A stretch of 64,000 nucleotides of DNA from Brugia malayi (lineage: Eukaryota > Nematoda > Chromadorea > Rhabditida > Onchocercidae). This document shows positions 1 to 12,158 of this stretch, in pieces. The notes beneath the pieces are model-generated. The model saw only the letters and a list, made by a program, of their open reading frames with translations. It made no database searches and was not told the origin of the DNA. The translations under genes and the position numbers were made by a program. Each line of letters begins with the position of its first letter. Within the stretch, counting starts at the first letter, position 1. The stretch lies in the NCBI RefSeq assembly GCF_000002995.4, contig NW_025062478.1, positions 3,262,001 through 3,326,000 of the forward strand, in the 5' to 3' direction.

Positions 1-608
1 TTGTTTATTTACATGACCCGTAAGTGTAACTAACACTTGATGATTCATTGTTCCATAAATCAATTTCAAAAATTTTCAAATCACATGATAGATGGCAACT
101 ATTTATAAAAGTATTTATATGATCATGTTGCTTTAATTTCATCTCACTTTTCTCAAACTTTTTTCTTTTTTCTTTTTTTCTTTTTCTTTTTTGTTTTTTT
201 TTTTTTATAGAGAAATTATTTAAGTAATGGGAATAATTCTTTAGTTAATTATTTTATAGTTTTGTTTAGAAATAATCTTTTAGTTGACTATTTTGTAATT
301 TGTTTTATGTTTCATTAAGTTATTTTATTACTTTTAGCTAATGATTTTTGAAATTTAGGAGTTCTTTCAACAAATCCATTCCACGAAATGAATTTCTCGT
401 GTGTGTATTAATTTTTATTTGTGATATTTTACATTAATTACATTTGTGCATAGGATCTGACTTTTATACGTAAGAATGTTTGTATTTTATCTGTTTCGTT
501 TGTTTTTTTAACAGAAGTTGTAAGTTCCAAGAAGCAAGGAGCAATATAATATTGGTAAGATTTTCTCGAAAGAGGATTTATTTTGTGGAAGCGCTGGTCG
601 AAAGGAAA
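1..608. other. Upstream flank of UMP synthase, no gene seen
   Basis: AT-rich DNA with T-rich runs near 150-210 and no credible coding exon on either strand. Near its right end lies a strong splice acceptor (T-run followed by AACAG, exon edge after 514) that could be the spliced-leader or 5' UTR acceptor of the gene starting at 609. The frame is open from 480 to 608, but those residues do not resemble any UMP synthase N-terminus, so I treat them as leader. Confidence 0.6.
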
Positions 609-3600
609 ATGTCAGGTGCTGGCGATATGATCAACGAGCGGTTACTACTGAAGGAGCTGAATAGCACGGGAGTATTTAAGCTGGGCAATTATACGTTACA
701 AAGTGGTCAAAGTTCACCAATCTATATCGATTTACGTCTACTCTTTACGTCACCCAGTGTTTTCGTAAGTTTTTGGTTGAAATTTTTTCCTTTAATATAG
801 TTAATAATGTCATATTTATGACATAAGGTTACTTCCATTGTACCATTTATTGGAAAAAAATATTCATTTATCAGATTTTTCACTTAAATTGTTTGCTTTA
901 CGTGATAAGATAAGGCAGATTTATAGGTCAAATGTAATGTTATACTTTAACAAATGTCTGAAGTCATATTAGATGCACATCCATGAGTCAGATCAGTTGA
1001 ATTTCGGCATGTTTGAATTATATAGTGAGATATGTGTTTATATATATATATATAAAGTCATGACACTGTAATATTGAATGGAATTGATCGAAATCTAGAG
1101 CTTGACAGCGAATTGTATGTGCAACATGATAGAAGCGAAGAATTTAAAGTATGATTATATCGTTGGCGTACCATACGCAGCATTACCACTCTCGACGGTA
1201 TGTTTTCATTGAGGAGATATTTTTTAAGCACTTTTTATCAAACTCAAATAAGGGTATAATTGCTTTGATGTGATATAAATAAATTTCTTTCATTTTAATT
1301 TATTCAGTATACAAGGTTATTGCTTTTACTAGATTATTGCTGATCGTTTGGAGAAACCAATGTTGTTACGGCGTAAAGAAATAAAATCCTACGGAATGAG
1401 AAAAATTATCGAGGGCAACTATGAACGTGGAAAACGTGCTCTGATCATTGAAGATGTCGTCGTTTCAGGTCTTACTGTTTATTTATATTTTCTAAGTAAA
1501 TCCCATGCAAATAGTACTGATAGTCAAGAGTTGCCTTCGATTAACCTTAATAAAAATATGAAGAGATGGAAAAAAAAAAAAAAAAAAACATTTTTTTTTT
1601 TGTTTTTTTAAATTGTATGTGCATGTTTTGTTTGTTTCAGGTAAAAGTATCTTGGAAACAGTTCTTGCTTTACGCAGCGAAGGTCTAGTCTGTGAAGATG
1701 CTATATGTGTTTTGGATCGTGAACAAGGTGGTCCAGAAAATATTCAGGATGAAGGAATTACTCTACATAGGTTAATTTTTTGCCATTTATAATTTTGAAG
1801 TGTGCAGTTAATTTAGCTGCCTTTATTCAACTGGTTTTTTAGTATTGGAACTAGAGATGAAAACTGATTTAAATTTTAATGTTTCGGCATCATAGAACGG
1901 GAATTTGTGGTATTATTTAGTTTTCTTTCACCTTGTTTAACACAAACAGATGGAAAAGGGAAACATTGTAATGTTTGCATTGTGTAACTTTTAGAGAATT
2001 CATTCTTTATATTGCAGTATACTGGGAATGAATAAAGTGCTTGATTTCCTGATCGATATTGGTACGATTACCAAAAAAATGAAGGAAAATATACTGTATC
2101 AATTAACACTCCCACCGCAATCGATTGAAAAAGTACAATACAATGATGACTGGTCTTTAACATCACGGAAAAACTCTACACCAAATATTTTAAATAAAAA
2201 ATTATTGGAAATAATGAATAAGGTTAATACTTGTTTTTTTATGTGGTTCATTTATTCAAACTTTCAATTTTAGTAAACAAATTATTTCTAGTTTCTTTTT
2301 TAAGAAGGCTGTACTTTATATTTTTTAAAAAAAACGTAATGCTTTCTTTGCATTATTATTGCCAGTAAGAGTAATGATTGACGCTAAATTTCGAAATATT
2401 TTACGATAAGCAAACGTGCGACATATAGACTGATTTAGCATTTCGACTTAATCAATATCCAGGAATTTTGAGAGAACAGTAATATTTCACTTTTATTTAG
2501 AAAAGCAATAAAGATGGTGAAGAAAGCCGTCTTTAAAAAGACATAATTATTTTTTAAAATTGCATTTTTTATTTCCAGAAAAAAACATGTTTGTGTATAG
2601 CAATTGACATCACTAAATGCGAGGAGATTATACAAATTATCGAAAAGACTGCTGGTTATATCTGTGCCGTAAAACTTCACGCTGATGTGATTGAAGATTT
2701 CAGTGATGCTTTTGTGCAGAAACTTACAGCGATGGCAAATAATTTGGATTTCATCATTTTTGAAGACAGGTTTAATAATACTTTTATTTTTTTATCATGA
2801 AAAATTTGAGGTAATATAAGTATATATTAAAGAAGTATATATCACCTATTAAAGTCATGTGAAAACTTTCTCTTCTTTCCTTTTTTTTTTTCACTTTTAG
2901 CGCAATAAATATTATAGTGTTTTAGTTATGAATATTTAATGTTTCTAATCTAATAAGTTTGTCTGTTGTAGAATGCATGAAAGATTAACTAATCAACTTT
3001 TTTTATTTTCTAGAAAGTTAGCTGATACTGGCTACACGACGAATTTGCAGCTTACGAAAGGACCATTCAAGATAGCATCTTGGGCACAGATTGTCACTGT
3101 ACATGTTCTTTCTGGTCAACCTGTCTTGAATGTCGTAAGAAAGGTTTGTACTTATTTTATTTTACCCAAAAACAATACTTATTTCATTTTTTTCGGAAAA
3201 TCCGATTATTTTAGACATATATATATATTTTTAAATCTGAATATTTTAAGTATTTTAAGCATCAGATCTCTTTTGGAGTAAATCTCTTTTTCAACTTTTT
3301 AACCTTGATTTCATAATTTTGAAGACATGTTTAATAGTGCTTTTTTTTCGTGGTGAAATTTTTGTCTTTTTGTCTTCTTTGCTTAATTCTAAACTGTTTC
3401 GTTTTTATTATTAAATTTGGTAGGATAAATGTAATACTTTTTTTTTTCTTTCACTTCTTGTCGTCATTTAATACACTTTTTATTTTATGCATTTTATAAA
3501 TTTAATAGCTCTTATTATTTGTGGAATTTTCAATATGAACTTAAATATGTATCTGTTGAAGAATAGACCATAGTACTACCAAATATTTTCTTCAGATTGT

Positions 3601-4594
3601 TAATCAGCCAGAGACAAAACTTACTGGTTGTTTGTTGGTTATAGAAATGAGTTCTGGATCTTTCACTAAATCGAAACAATATTTGAATGGTAGGCGAATG
3701 GTGTAATAACTGTGGTTGGGAAATTTAACTTAACTAAATATGCCTACCTACCTTTCTTGTGTGTTTGGAGCAGTACAAAATGCTACAATGCTTTTTGACG
3801 GAGAAATTTTACTTGGATTTTTTACAAATAACAAAAATAGAATTTGTAATGAGTAAAAAGAGATGATTTATTTGAAACAATATAACTGGAAAATTACTGT
3901 TTATTTTTAATGGATATTAAATTTAATTTTTGATTGATGTAAGATTTTTAATGTTAGAATTCCAGTTTAGATTAAAATATGAACAGTGCTTGATTTCATC
4001 TGTCTTTCAGATGCATTGGATTTGGCAAAGAATAATCGTGATATCGTAAGTGGATTCATTTGTCAGAAACGTTGCGCTAATATACCGGGTTTTCTCTATT
4101 GGACTGCAGGTATTGAGTAATAAACGACTAGTTTTGCTATAACCAATTTTTTTTCTTTTTTTTGTTAGGTTTCTGAAGATTTATTTGTTCTTCATCTTTG
4201 ACCTATTAAATATTTAATTATTAAATAAATTCGTTCAAATTATTTTTTACTGTATAAGGTAAAAAAATGTGTGTGGAAAGAAGTAAGAATTTTGAATTTT
4301 GGTTGAAAATCTTTTTTATTTATTTATTTTTTTTTTTTTTTTTTTTTTTTTTTTGAATATTTATTGATAGTTTGAAAAAAAAATGATTGCTGTCATATAG
4401 GAGTTCATATGGATGCAGTGAGTGATGGAGTTGGTCAAAATTGGCGTACAATTGAGAATGCAATAGGTATAGATGGAAATGATATTGTGATAGTGGGACG
4501 AGCAATTACTGATGCAGCTGATATCAATACTCAAGTGAGGCGGTACCGTGATGCTGCATGGGAATCATTTATTAACAGACAGCAAAATCATTGA
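609..4594 (+). CDS. umps-1: Uridine 5'-monophosphate synthase (OPRT-ODC fusion), complete
   Basis: Bifunctional enzyme of the last two steps of de novo pyrimidine synthesis: orotate plus PRPP gives OMP, then OMP is decarboxylated to UMP, in the cytosol. Ten exons close in phase: 609-764, 1099-1197, 1333-1468, 1641-1770, 2018-2222, 2579-2769, 3014-3143, 3596-3689, 4011-4109, 4401-4594. Together they give 477 aa; the human enzyme is about 480. The OPRT half is residues 1 to about 220. It has the IVGVPYAALPLST loop and the PRPP-binding motif LIIEDVVVSG (about 122-131). The decarboxylase half starts near 240 and carries the catalytic FEDRKLADTG block (about 303-312), so the D-x-K-x-x-D residues are kept. 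It ends with the phosphate-loop region around DIVIVGRAIT. The start MSGAGD was chosen because upstream in-frame residues do not look like the family. There is no close same-strand neighbour, so no operon is evident. Confidence 0.96.
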
Positions 4595-6000
4595 CAAAAC
4601 TATTTCGAAAACCAGCAAATAGGAATGATAATTATTCTAATTGAGAAGATCGAGAGTATGTATTGAGAAAAATTGAAAATGCAGCAAATATTTTTAATGC
4701 AATGTTCTTCTTTATAGTTATGCAAAGCAATCATTGAAGAATTCTAAAATAATTTTGTGAATTTTATAGTCTATAATAAGTAGTTGATTATTACATCGCT
4801 TGCAATCGCATTACAATTTTAATTTTTCATTTCATTTGAAAATTATTTACTACTCTGTTAGACAAACAGTTTCAGATTAATTTCTGACTCAGTGTTTTTT
4901 TTTTTTTTTTTTGAATATTAAAGTTGAATTGAACTTTATATAACTTATGGATAGATTGTTATCATTATTTTTTGCTCATTTACACATTATATATCTCCTT
5001 CTTAATTATTTTTGGATTATTCTCTTTGTTTATTTTTTATTTTATTTTTTTTTTTAATATCTATTTTCCAAGTTTAATGGAGTATTTTATAAAGATTCTA
5101 AATGTTTGCAGTTACAGTTGTTTTATTTATTTATTTATTTCATGCTTTTAGATTATAAAACAAATTGCAGTTGAGCAAATAGTGCAAATTTTTCGTCACT
5201 TTGATAAGATCTAAACGTCTTTTTTTTTTATCACGAAGATGTGAATGTGAATGAATTAACTGCAGTACAGGTAAATGTAAAGAAAAGATGTAAAGGATGC
5301 GGCAGTCAATTTGTGATTTTTTACTTTATAATTTATTACATAGAGAATTTCAAATCGTAGGGTAATTTGTCACCGTCGTAAACATCTTATTCAGCAACAT
5401 TAGCTGTTATAGATGAATTATTACACTTTGTTCAGATTCGCACTATTTGCAAAATGATCGATAATTTCGATTGAAATACCATCATAAGTATGATAATAGG
5501 TAATAATTATTAAATAGTTGAATTATATGATAATAGATAGTATCATTTTTTATTAAATAGTTGAATTAATTAATTGAAGTGTATGATTTGAAGTTTGATT
5601 TTTGATTAAATCATTGTTTTGTGTGATCAATGTCATCGAGCAGTGTTTTTTTTTTTTTTTTTTTTTTTTGGAGTATGTATTTGTGTCACTGAAAAAAAAA
5701 ATTCAAAACGAGATATAGAAATGAAAAATGAAAATTAGCAATGGAGAAAAATTAATTTTCTTTTTCAGTGATTTCTTCATTAAACATTTCTTTGATGACA
5801 AATGATCACAATGTAAAAGTTTTGTTGTTTTTTTGTTTTGTTTTAATTCAATTTTTACATTAATAAATCGAAATTGTTGAATAAAAAAGCTTTAAATATT
5901 AATAAAAAATCATATTAACAATAAAATTCATTGCTATAATCGGTTGTTTTCTGTTCCTAATTAATGTATTGATGAGACGACAAATGCGCTAAGAAGTGAA
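4595..6000. other. Intergenic, UMPS 3' flank
   Basis: AT-rich spacer with long T runs near 4897-4912 and 5647-5669 and several AATAAA-like hexamers that could serve as UMPS polyadenylation signals. I see no coding exon or RNA gene. Confidence 0.55.
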
Positions 6001-9000
6001 ATGAGCATTGTTGCAAGCGCTAATGACGAGATTTCAGATCAGGAATTGATAAGTGTAACTGGAATTGTTACCAGTAATGAGCTAATTTCTGATCATGCTG
6101 ATAATTTGGTAAATTTGAAATTTTTGATTAAGTTCAAAATCGCGAAAAATTGATTTTATTACTTTTAGAGAAGCGAAAAGAAATTTCTTTCAGAATTTCT
6201 TTCGTGTTTTGCTGTTTCACAGAGAAAAAAGAAAGTAGTAGAAAAATTTTTTAAAAAATAAAATGCTATTTGGAAGGAAAAAATTTGTAATTAATTAATT
6301 TTTGTTTTACAAAATGATTTTTTTCTTTTTCTTTTTGTGAGTATTATAAAAGAAATGAAACTAAAAATGATATACATGTGATAATAAACTAACATTATTA
6401 CCTATAATTGCATCTGATCACTTACGTCAAAAAAAAAAAAAATTTTATTGTAAAACGGAAAATCTTTTTTTACAGAATAATAATGTAAAAAAATGCGCAT
6501 AAAAATTTACGTACGCTAGTTTTTTTCAAAAATACACGTTACCTAGAATCTGAGCACTTTTTTTTTTTATTTAATTGAAATAAAATATAGGAAAAAAAAT
6601 AGATAAATGATATAGAAATTGTAAAATAATCATAATTTTCAGTTTTATTTGAAGTGAAATCAAATAAGTAAATTATTCATATGTAAATTAAACTATACAC
6701 ATTATCATAATTTAATAAAAGAATAATAAATTTTAACTTATTAGTAGCTTTAGCTAAATTTTAAGAATTTTAAATAAAATGATGACAAATTCGAGAAATG
6801 TATGCGACATGCGGAATTACAATCAAATGATCAACTTGTACTCAATGATCTAAAATCGGAGAAAATTAAGAAAGCATCAAAAAAACGTCGTTGTTATTGC
6901 TGTCAATTATGTTTCCTACTTTTAAAGGTTTAATCCCTTTTTTTTTTTCTTTCTTTCAATCATTTTGCAAAAATTAATTTGAAAAACTGTTTTTTTCTTG
7001 TTTAAATTTATAAATTTTTAAAAGTTAAATTATTATCATTTCCAGTTTACTGGTATATTATGTTATATATTTTGTTGTCCACCAATACCAGAAATGGTTG
7101 TTCGAAAATTAGCATTTCATCCACTAAAAAGAGGAAAAACATATGTATTATCTGGAAAAGATATACATGGCAATTTTATATTAATTAATAATGCTAAAAA
7201 GGTATTTGCAATTTAAAAAACAAAAAAAAAAAAAAATGAAATGAATTAATTAAAATGAAAATAAAATAACTTTTAATAATAAAAAAAAAAAAAATTGGTT
7301 GAATTTTTTTCTAAAACAAAATTATTTTACTAATCAAAGCTTAAAGTTTTCTTCCTTCTTTTTTTTCTTTAGGCGTTAAAATTTACATCATTAAAATTTG
7401 AAATGCAAAATCTCATTGATGGATCATCAATTTTAATGGAAGGTATTGAAACTTCAATAATTAAAACAAGACGTGGCTCACATTTACCGATTTTAATGAT
7501 TAGCAGTAATTTATCAAATGATGAATCTAAACATTTGGTAAATATATTACAGAACATTTTAAAGTTTTAAGCAATTTTAGTAATCTATGACATTTCTAAA
7601 ATATTACTATCTTTACAGATATTATTAAAATAAAAAGTAAATTAAGAAAAAAGAAAAGAAAAAATTCTTCAATTACAACATTTTACAATCTTTTTTTAAC
7701 TTATAGACTGTTAAAATGTTGGAAATTAATATTAAATTGATTTCTTTCCATCATATAAAATTAGTCGTAGTTTTTTTTTTTCATTTTAATTAATTAAAAT
7801 TTTAATCTCATTTAATGAAGTTCATTTTAAGTTGCAAGACCTTTTTTTTTTTTTTTTTGCCTTTTTTAAATATATATTTTTTTTTTTAGGTAGTATTATT
7901 TTCACAACCAAATAGCTCTGATTTAGGATGTTATTTTCACCCACGTGGATTAAATTTTAGGTAAATTTTCATTAATTAAATGTTAGCATAGTGATTCTGT
8001 TTCAAATATTTTGTGAAATTAAATTAGAAATATTAAAAAAAATCGTCGAAATAGAAATTATTATTCATTTATAATTTTGAAATTTAACGTATAATTTATT
8101 TATCATATTACGTATTCTAAAATATCTTAGCTATGATAGACAAATTTACAATTTCAATTAAAGATTTGTGGTTCAAACTTAAAAATTTTCAAATTCAGTA
8201 GAAGTAGAAGTCTAATTAGAATAAAACGAATAATTAAATTTGAATTTGAATTTTGATTTCATGCTAATACAGAACATATAGCTATTTCATGTTAACAGTC
8301 CAGAACATCTAAATTTGAAGAATTTAAAAGAAATTTTAATCATGTTATATTTTCAGGGATATTTCTAAACTATTAAAAACTATCGTGTATGCTTATGATT
8401 ATTCCGGATACGGTATTAGCACCGGTAGTCCATCCGAAAAAAATATTTACGCTGACATTGAAGCTGCTTATAAACATATTTCTGAATCACAAGGACCAAA
8501 TGTTCGAGTAAGCCATCGCATTAAATAATCATTTTATGAATTTTTTAAATTTATATAGTAAAACTCATTGGAAAGTTACGAAATGTGATAAAACTGATAA
8601 TTTTATCAGAATTAAATTAAATGTAATTAAAGATTAGTCAATATAGAATCAATAAGAGTAAAAGTGTAAATAAGAAAAAGTTAACATGAAAAATGAAATT
8701 AGATTTATTTTTAGAATTTTGCAAATAATTTTATTGTAAAAGGCCTAATTAGTGTGCATTAATTAGCAATCTAATTTTTAATTAAATTATCCAAATATGA
8801 AATAATAATAATAATTTAAATGAATTATAAGCCAAACGATAGTGAGTAATTAATTAAATAATTTGCAGATTGCATTACTTGGCTATAGTATTGGGACAGT
8901 ACCAACAATTTATATGGCTTCAAAACATCCGCCAAATCTTTGTGGAATAGTACTAATTGCGCCACTTGCATCTGGCTTAAGACTGTATACAAAAGTTAAT

Positions 9001-9679
9001 CGAACATGTTGTATGGATCGATTTTTAAGGTATAATTTTGTTTTGTTTTTTTTTTGATTTTCAAATTTAAAATTTGAAATTAGAATTGATAAAAAGTTGC
9101 ATTAAAACTTTTAATGATTATATGAAATTTTAGAATTTTACATAACATTTATGAATGTTACAAACATGTCAGATTTTATTTTTCTTTCAACAACAATTCA
9201 ATTTCTTGTCAAATTTAAATTTAATTCTAACCAAAATAAAAATGAAATTTGAAATATTATCATTTTTTTCCAAATATATTTAAGAAGTTATTATATTCTT
9301 TTATTATTATATTTAAGAAGTTATATTCTTTATTATTATATATTATTATACTTTTATTATTATTATTATTATATTCTTTTTGTTTCATTCATTAAAATTT
9401 TAAATTAAAAAAGCAATGATTACTTAATTATTTTTAAGTTACGATAGAGCACCAAATGTTAATGTTCCTGTACTAATATGCCATGGTTGCATGGATAATA
9501 TTATACCTAAAAATCACAGTGAAATATTAATGAAACGATTTCCTCGTGCTGTGCCACCATTTTATGTGGATGAAGCAAATCATTTAACGATTTTTTCAAA
9601 ACAAAGTCTTTCTGTATTCTTTCGAATTCGTTATTTCTTATTTAATGAAACTGACCAATTGCATACTTTAAATGTTTAA
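6001..9679 (+). CDS. ABHD17-like alpha/beta hydrolase (putative protein depalmitoylase family)
   Basis: Resembles ABHD17/FAM108 serine hydrolases, which in animals remove palmitate from membrane proteins. Exons: 6001-6108, 6796-6927, 7046-7201, 7373-7537, 7890-7960, 8357-8507, 8869-9029, 9439-9679 (394 aa). A cysteine-rich N-terminal stretch (RRCYCCQLC, then YIFCCPPIPE) matches the palmitoylated membrane anchor of the family. The triad is visible: serine in GYSIGT (about 268), aspartate in GCMDN (about 334), histidine in EANHLT (about 363). YDYSGYG and GSPSEKNIYADIEAA are also family signatures. Unusually, the family's HGN loop reads QPN in LFSQPNSSDLG (about 190-200). The first exon is the weak point: its partner acceptor at 6795 (ATTCGAG) lacks a pyrimidine tract, and translation could instead start at 6802, giving 356 aa. 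From exon 3 onward the model is firm. Confidence 0.85.
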
Positions 9680-10890
9680 TAATATTTACATTTTAAGTTT
9701 CATTTTAAAAAAAAAAGCTTTTTTTTTTTTTTTATACAATAAATTAAAATTTCATTTAGCAATGTAATATAATAATTTAGTATTAATATAAAAAATAAAT
9801 TTTTGTAACATGATTAGAGATAATTGGAGATGATATTATAAAGTTTGATGTAAGAAATTAATTCAGATAATATTAAAAATACTTTTTTTAAGATATTTTA
9901 AGGTTTTCATAAGATATTATTATTTTATATTTTAATTATAATTCAAATTTTAGATTGAGGAAAAAAATTTCTTTTTTTACATTTTGATTTTTTACCATTC
10001 TAAATACTTATTGCTATTGTTAATAATTTAATAATTTAAATGTTTGAATAGGAAAAATATTACTTAGAGATAGATTATACATGTAATACAAGCATATTCG
10101 CGATGAATTATAAAATAAACTTAAATTCTATGAAATTTGTATTATGCATCCACATTTGCATTTTTTTTTCCTCACGACAAGGTCAATGAAAAATTTTGAA
10201 ATATGGAAGAATAATGAAAAGTTTTTAACCTTGAACCATTATAAAATTGAACTTATGAAAGTATGACAAGTTGACAGTCACTTACAACTTTATAACAAAC
10301 AAATTGTCAGTATTTAAATGTTAGATTTTATCCAACTACATTCATTGCTAATTCTAGTATTAACAATTAAAATTTATTTATTACTTTAAACAATTTTGAA
10401 GAAGATTTCACTTTTTTTTTTTTTAAATTCCATCGTTTTAAAACATTTGCGCCATTTATAAATCAACGTATAATTTAATTAGCGTTTTAAAATATATTTA
10501 ATGTGTAAATGCTATCAAGCGGTATATTAATAAAACCTAAGAAGGATAATTATAATTTATTTCAATTTTTTTTCTTTTTTTTTGTGAAATTTAAAATTTA
10601 GGCGAAAAGTTTTTATGCAAATAAACTTTGAAACCTTGAAAATTTTAGTTGTGTCAACTAAAATGTCTTTTTGACCTAAATTTTTTTTTTTTCCATAAAT
10701 CTTTTCGTTAAGTATTTCTTTTGAGGATAAATGCATTTTAAATTTCTCAATATTTGGTCAGGTAGGCATAAATCGGTCATATGTAAAACTATTTACCTCC
10801 TTTTCAACTCCAATTTTCAGTAACCTTTGCGCCTCCCATCTTTAACAATGATCTTTGCGCATTTTTAAATGTTTCATTGTGAAAATTCAG
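9680..10890. other. Intergenic, no gene seen
   Basis: AT-rich spacer holding the hydrolase 3' flank and the promoter side of the next gene. The sequence GAAAATTCAG ends directly before the ATG at 10891 and looks like a trans-splice acceptor. Confidence 0.5.
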
Positions 10891-12158
10891 ATGTATACGT
10901 CTAGGCTGTTTTTTATTACTATTATTAAATTAGTAGTAACAGCTATTGCTGGACAAGTTTGGCCACCGTATGAAATGTATGATACATTTTATAATTCACA
11001 TCCATATCAAGGTTTATACAGTTTACTCCTTTAATTTTCATTTTTTTTTTTAATAACAATTTTAAAAATCCTATAAGCATTTTTTTTTTTTTTTGAGAAT
11101 TAAAAATTAGAAAAATTTTTTTTTCAAAATCTTTAAATTATAATTAAATTGTTTTGATAACTTTGTGAATAAGCTAATTTGCAAATAATTTAAATCAAAA
11201 AAAAAAATTTTTTTTTTTCCATTTATTAAATATTCATATGGTTAAGTTTAATAGAAATTGTTTACTCATAATTCTATAATTTTAAAATATCGGATTAGGA
11301 TACGGTGGCGGATGTATGAATGTCATGATGACCGAAGTGCCATGTCAACAGCGCTTCAGACAATGGAGCCTCTATCCGAACTATCAGTTGGAAAATTACA
11401 ATACAAGACCGTATATTGGTAATTTTTATTGATAATTTCGTAGTGAATTTTTGCTTTTTAAATTTATTTAAGTTTTTTTTTTTTTTTAAATTTAAAATTT
11501 GCGGGAAATTTTTTCAAGTGTTATCTTAATTTTGATAGTTAATAATAAATTATTTTAATACAGGAATAATGCCGCATGTGTTTATGCCATATGATCGTAG
11601 TGATAGAATGTTACGTCAGAATACCGGAATTCCGGTAGATTTCCTGAATCATGGCATTTTGTTAAATAATGCTGAAGTAGCACCAATGGATGGCAACGGT
11701 CTAACACCAAAATTATTAGGAGCTAATATTCTGAATGATAAGAATAGATTTGTGGTAATTTTAATTATAAATTTATTTTTTTTTTTTATTCTAAAAATAT
11801 TTCAAATTATTAATTTAATTAGTATTTTGGTACAAATTATTGATTACTGAAATGATCTGTTTAACTATCACAAATTCTTTTCATACATCAATTTTCAATC
11901 ATTAATATAGATTTATAAAATAAAAAAAAAAATTCAATTTAAATCATTAATATAGATTTATAAAAAAAAAAAAAAAAATAAAAATTTGTAAAATTTTAGC
12001 CTAATGGATGTTCCTATGATACAAATGATCATAAATGTATCGACAGTTTAAATCTTTGCAAGGGAAAATGCAAAAATTTTGGTAATAATTTAACTCATGA
12101 TTGTCGATGTGTACCGGAAGATTTGTTAACTCTTTTAGGCTTAGCTAAAATTCAGTAA
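10891..12158 (+). CDS. Small secreted cysteine-containing protein, family unknown
   Basis: Four exons join in phase: 10891-11011, 11299-11418, 11564-11754, 12000-12158, giving 196 aa. The N-terminus has a basic residue then a hydrophobic run (LFFITIIKLVVTAIAG), read as a signal peptide of about 21 residues. The mature chain is rich in Tyr, Pro, Asn and Met, with a GYGGGC turn and two cysteines near residues 45-57. The C-terminal 50 residues hold six cysteines spaced C-8-C-6-C-3-C-10-C-1-C, ending in CRC, and one N-glycosylation site (NNLT). No further membrane segment is seen. I do not recognise the family; the cysteine spacing suggests a small disulfide-bonded extracellular domain. The start is supported by a splice acceptor ending exactly at the ATG. 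Confidence 0.8.

Noticed and set aside
480..608. N-terminal extension of UMP synthase (starting MYFICF)
   Set aside because: It spans a strong splice acceptor at 514 and is unlike any family N-terminus; MSGAGD at 609 fits better.
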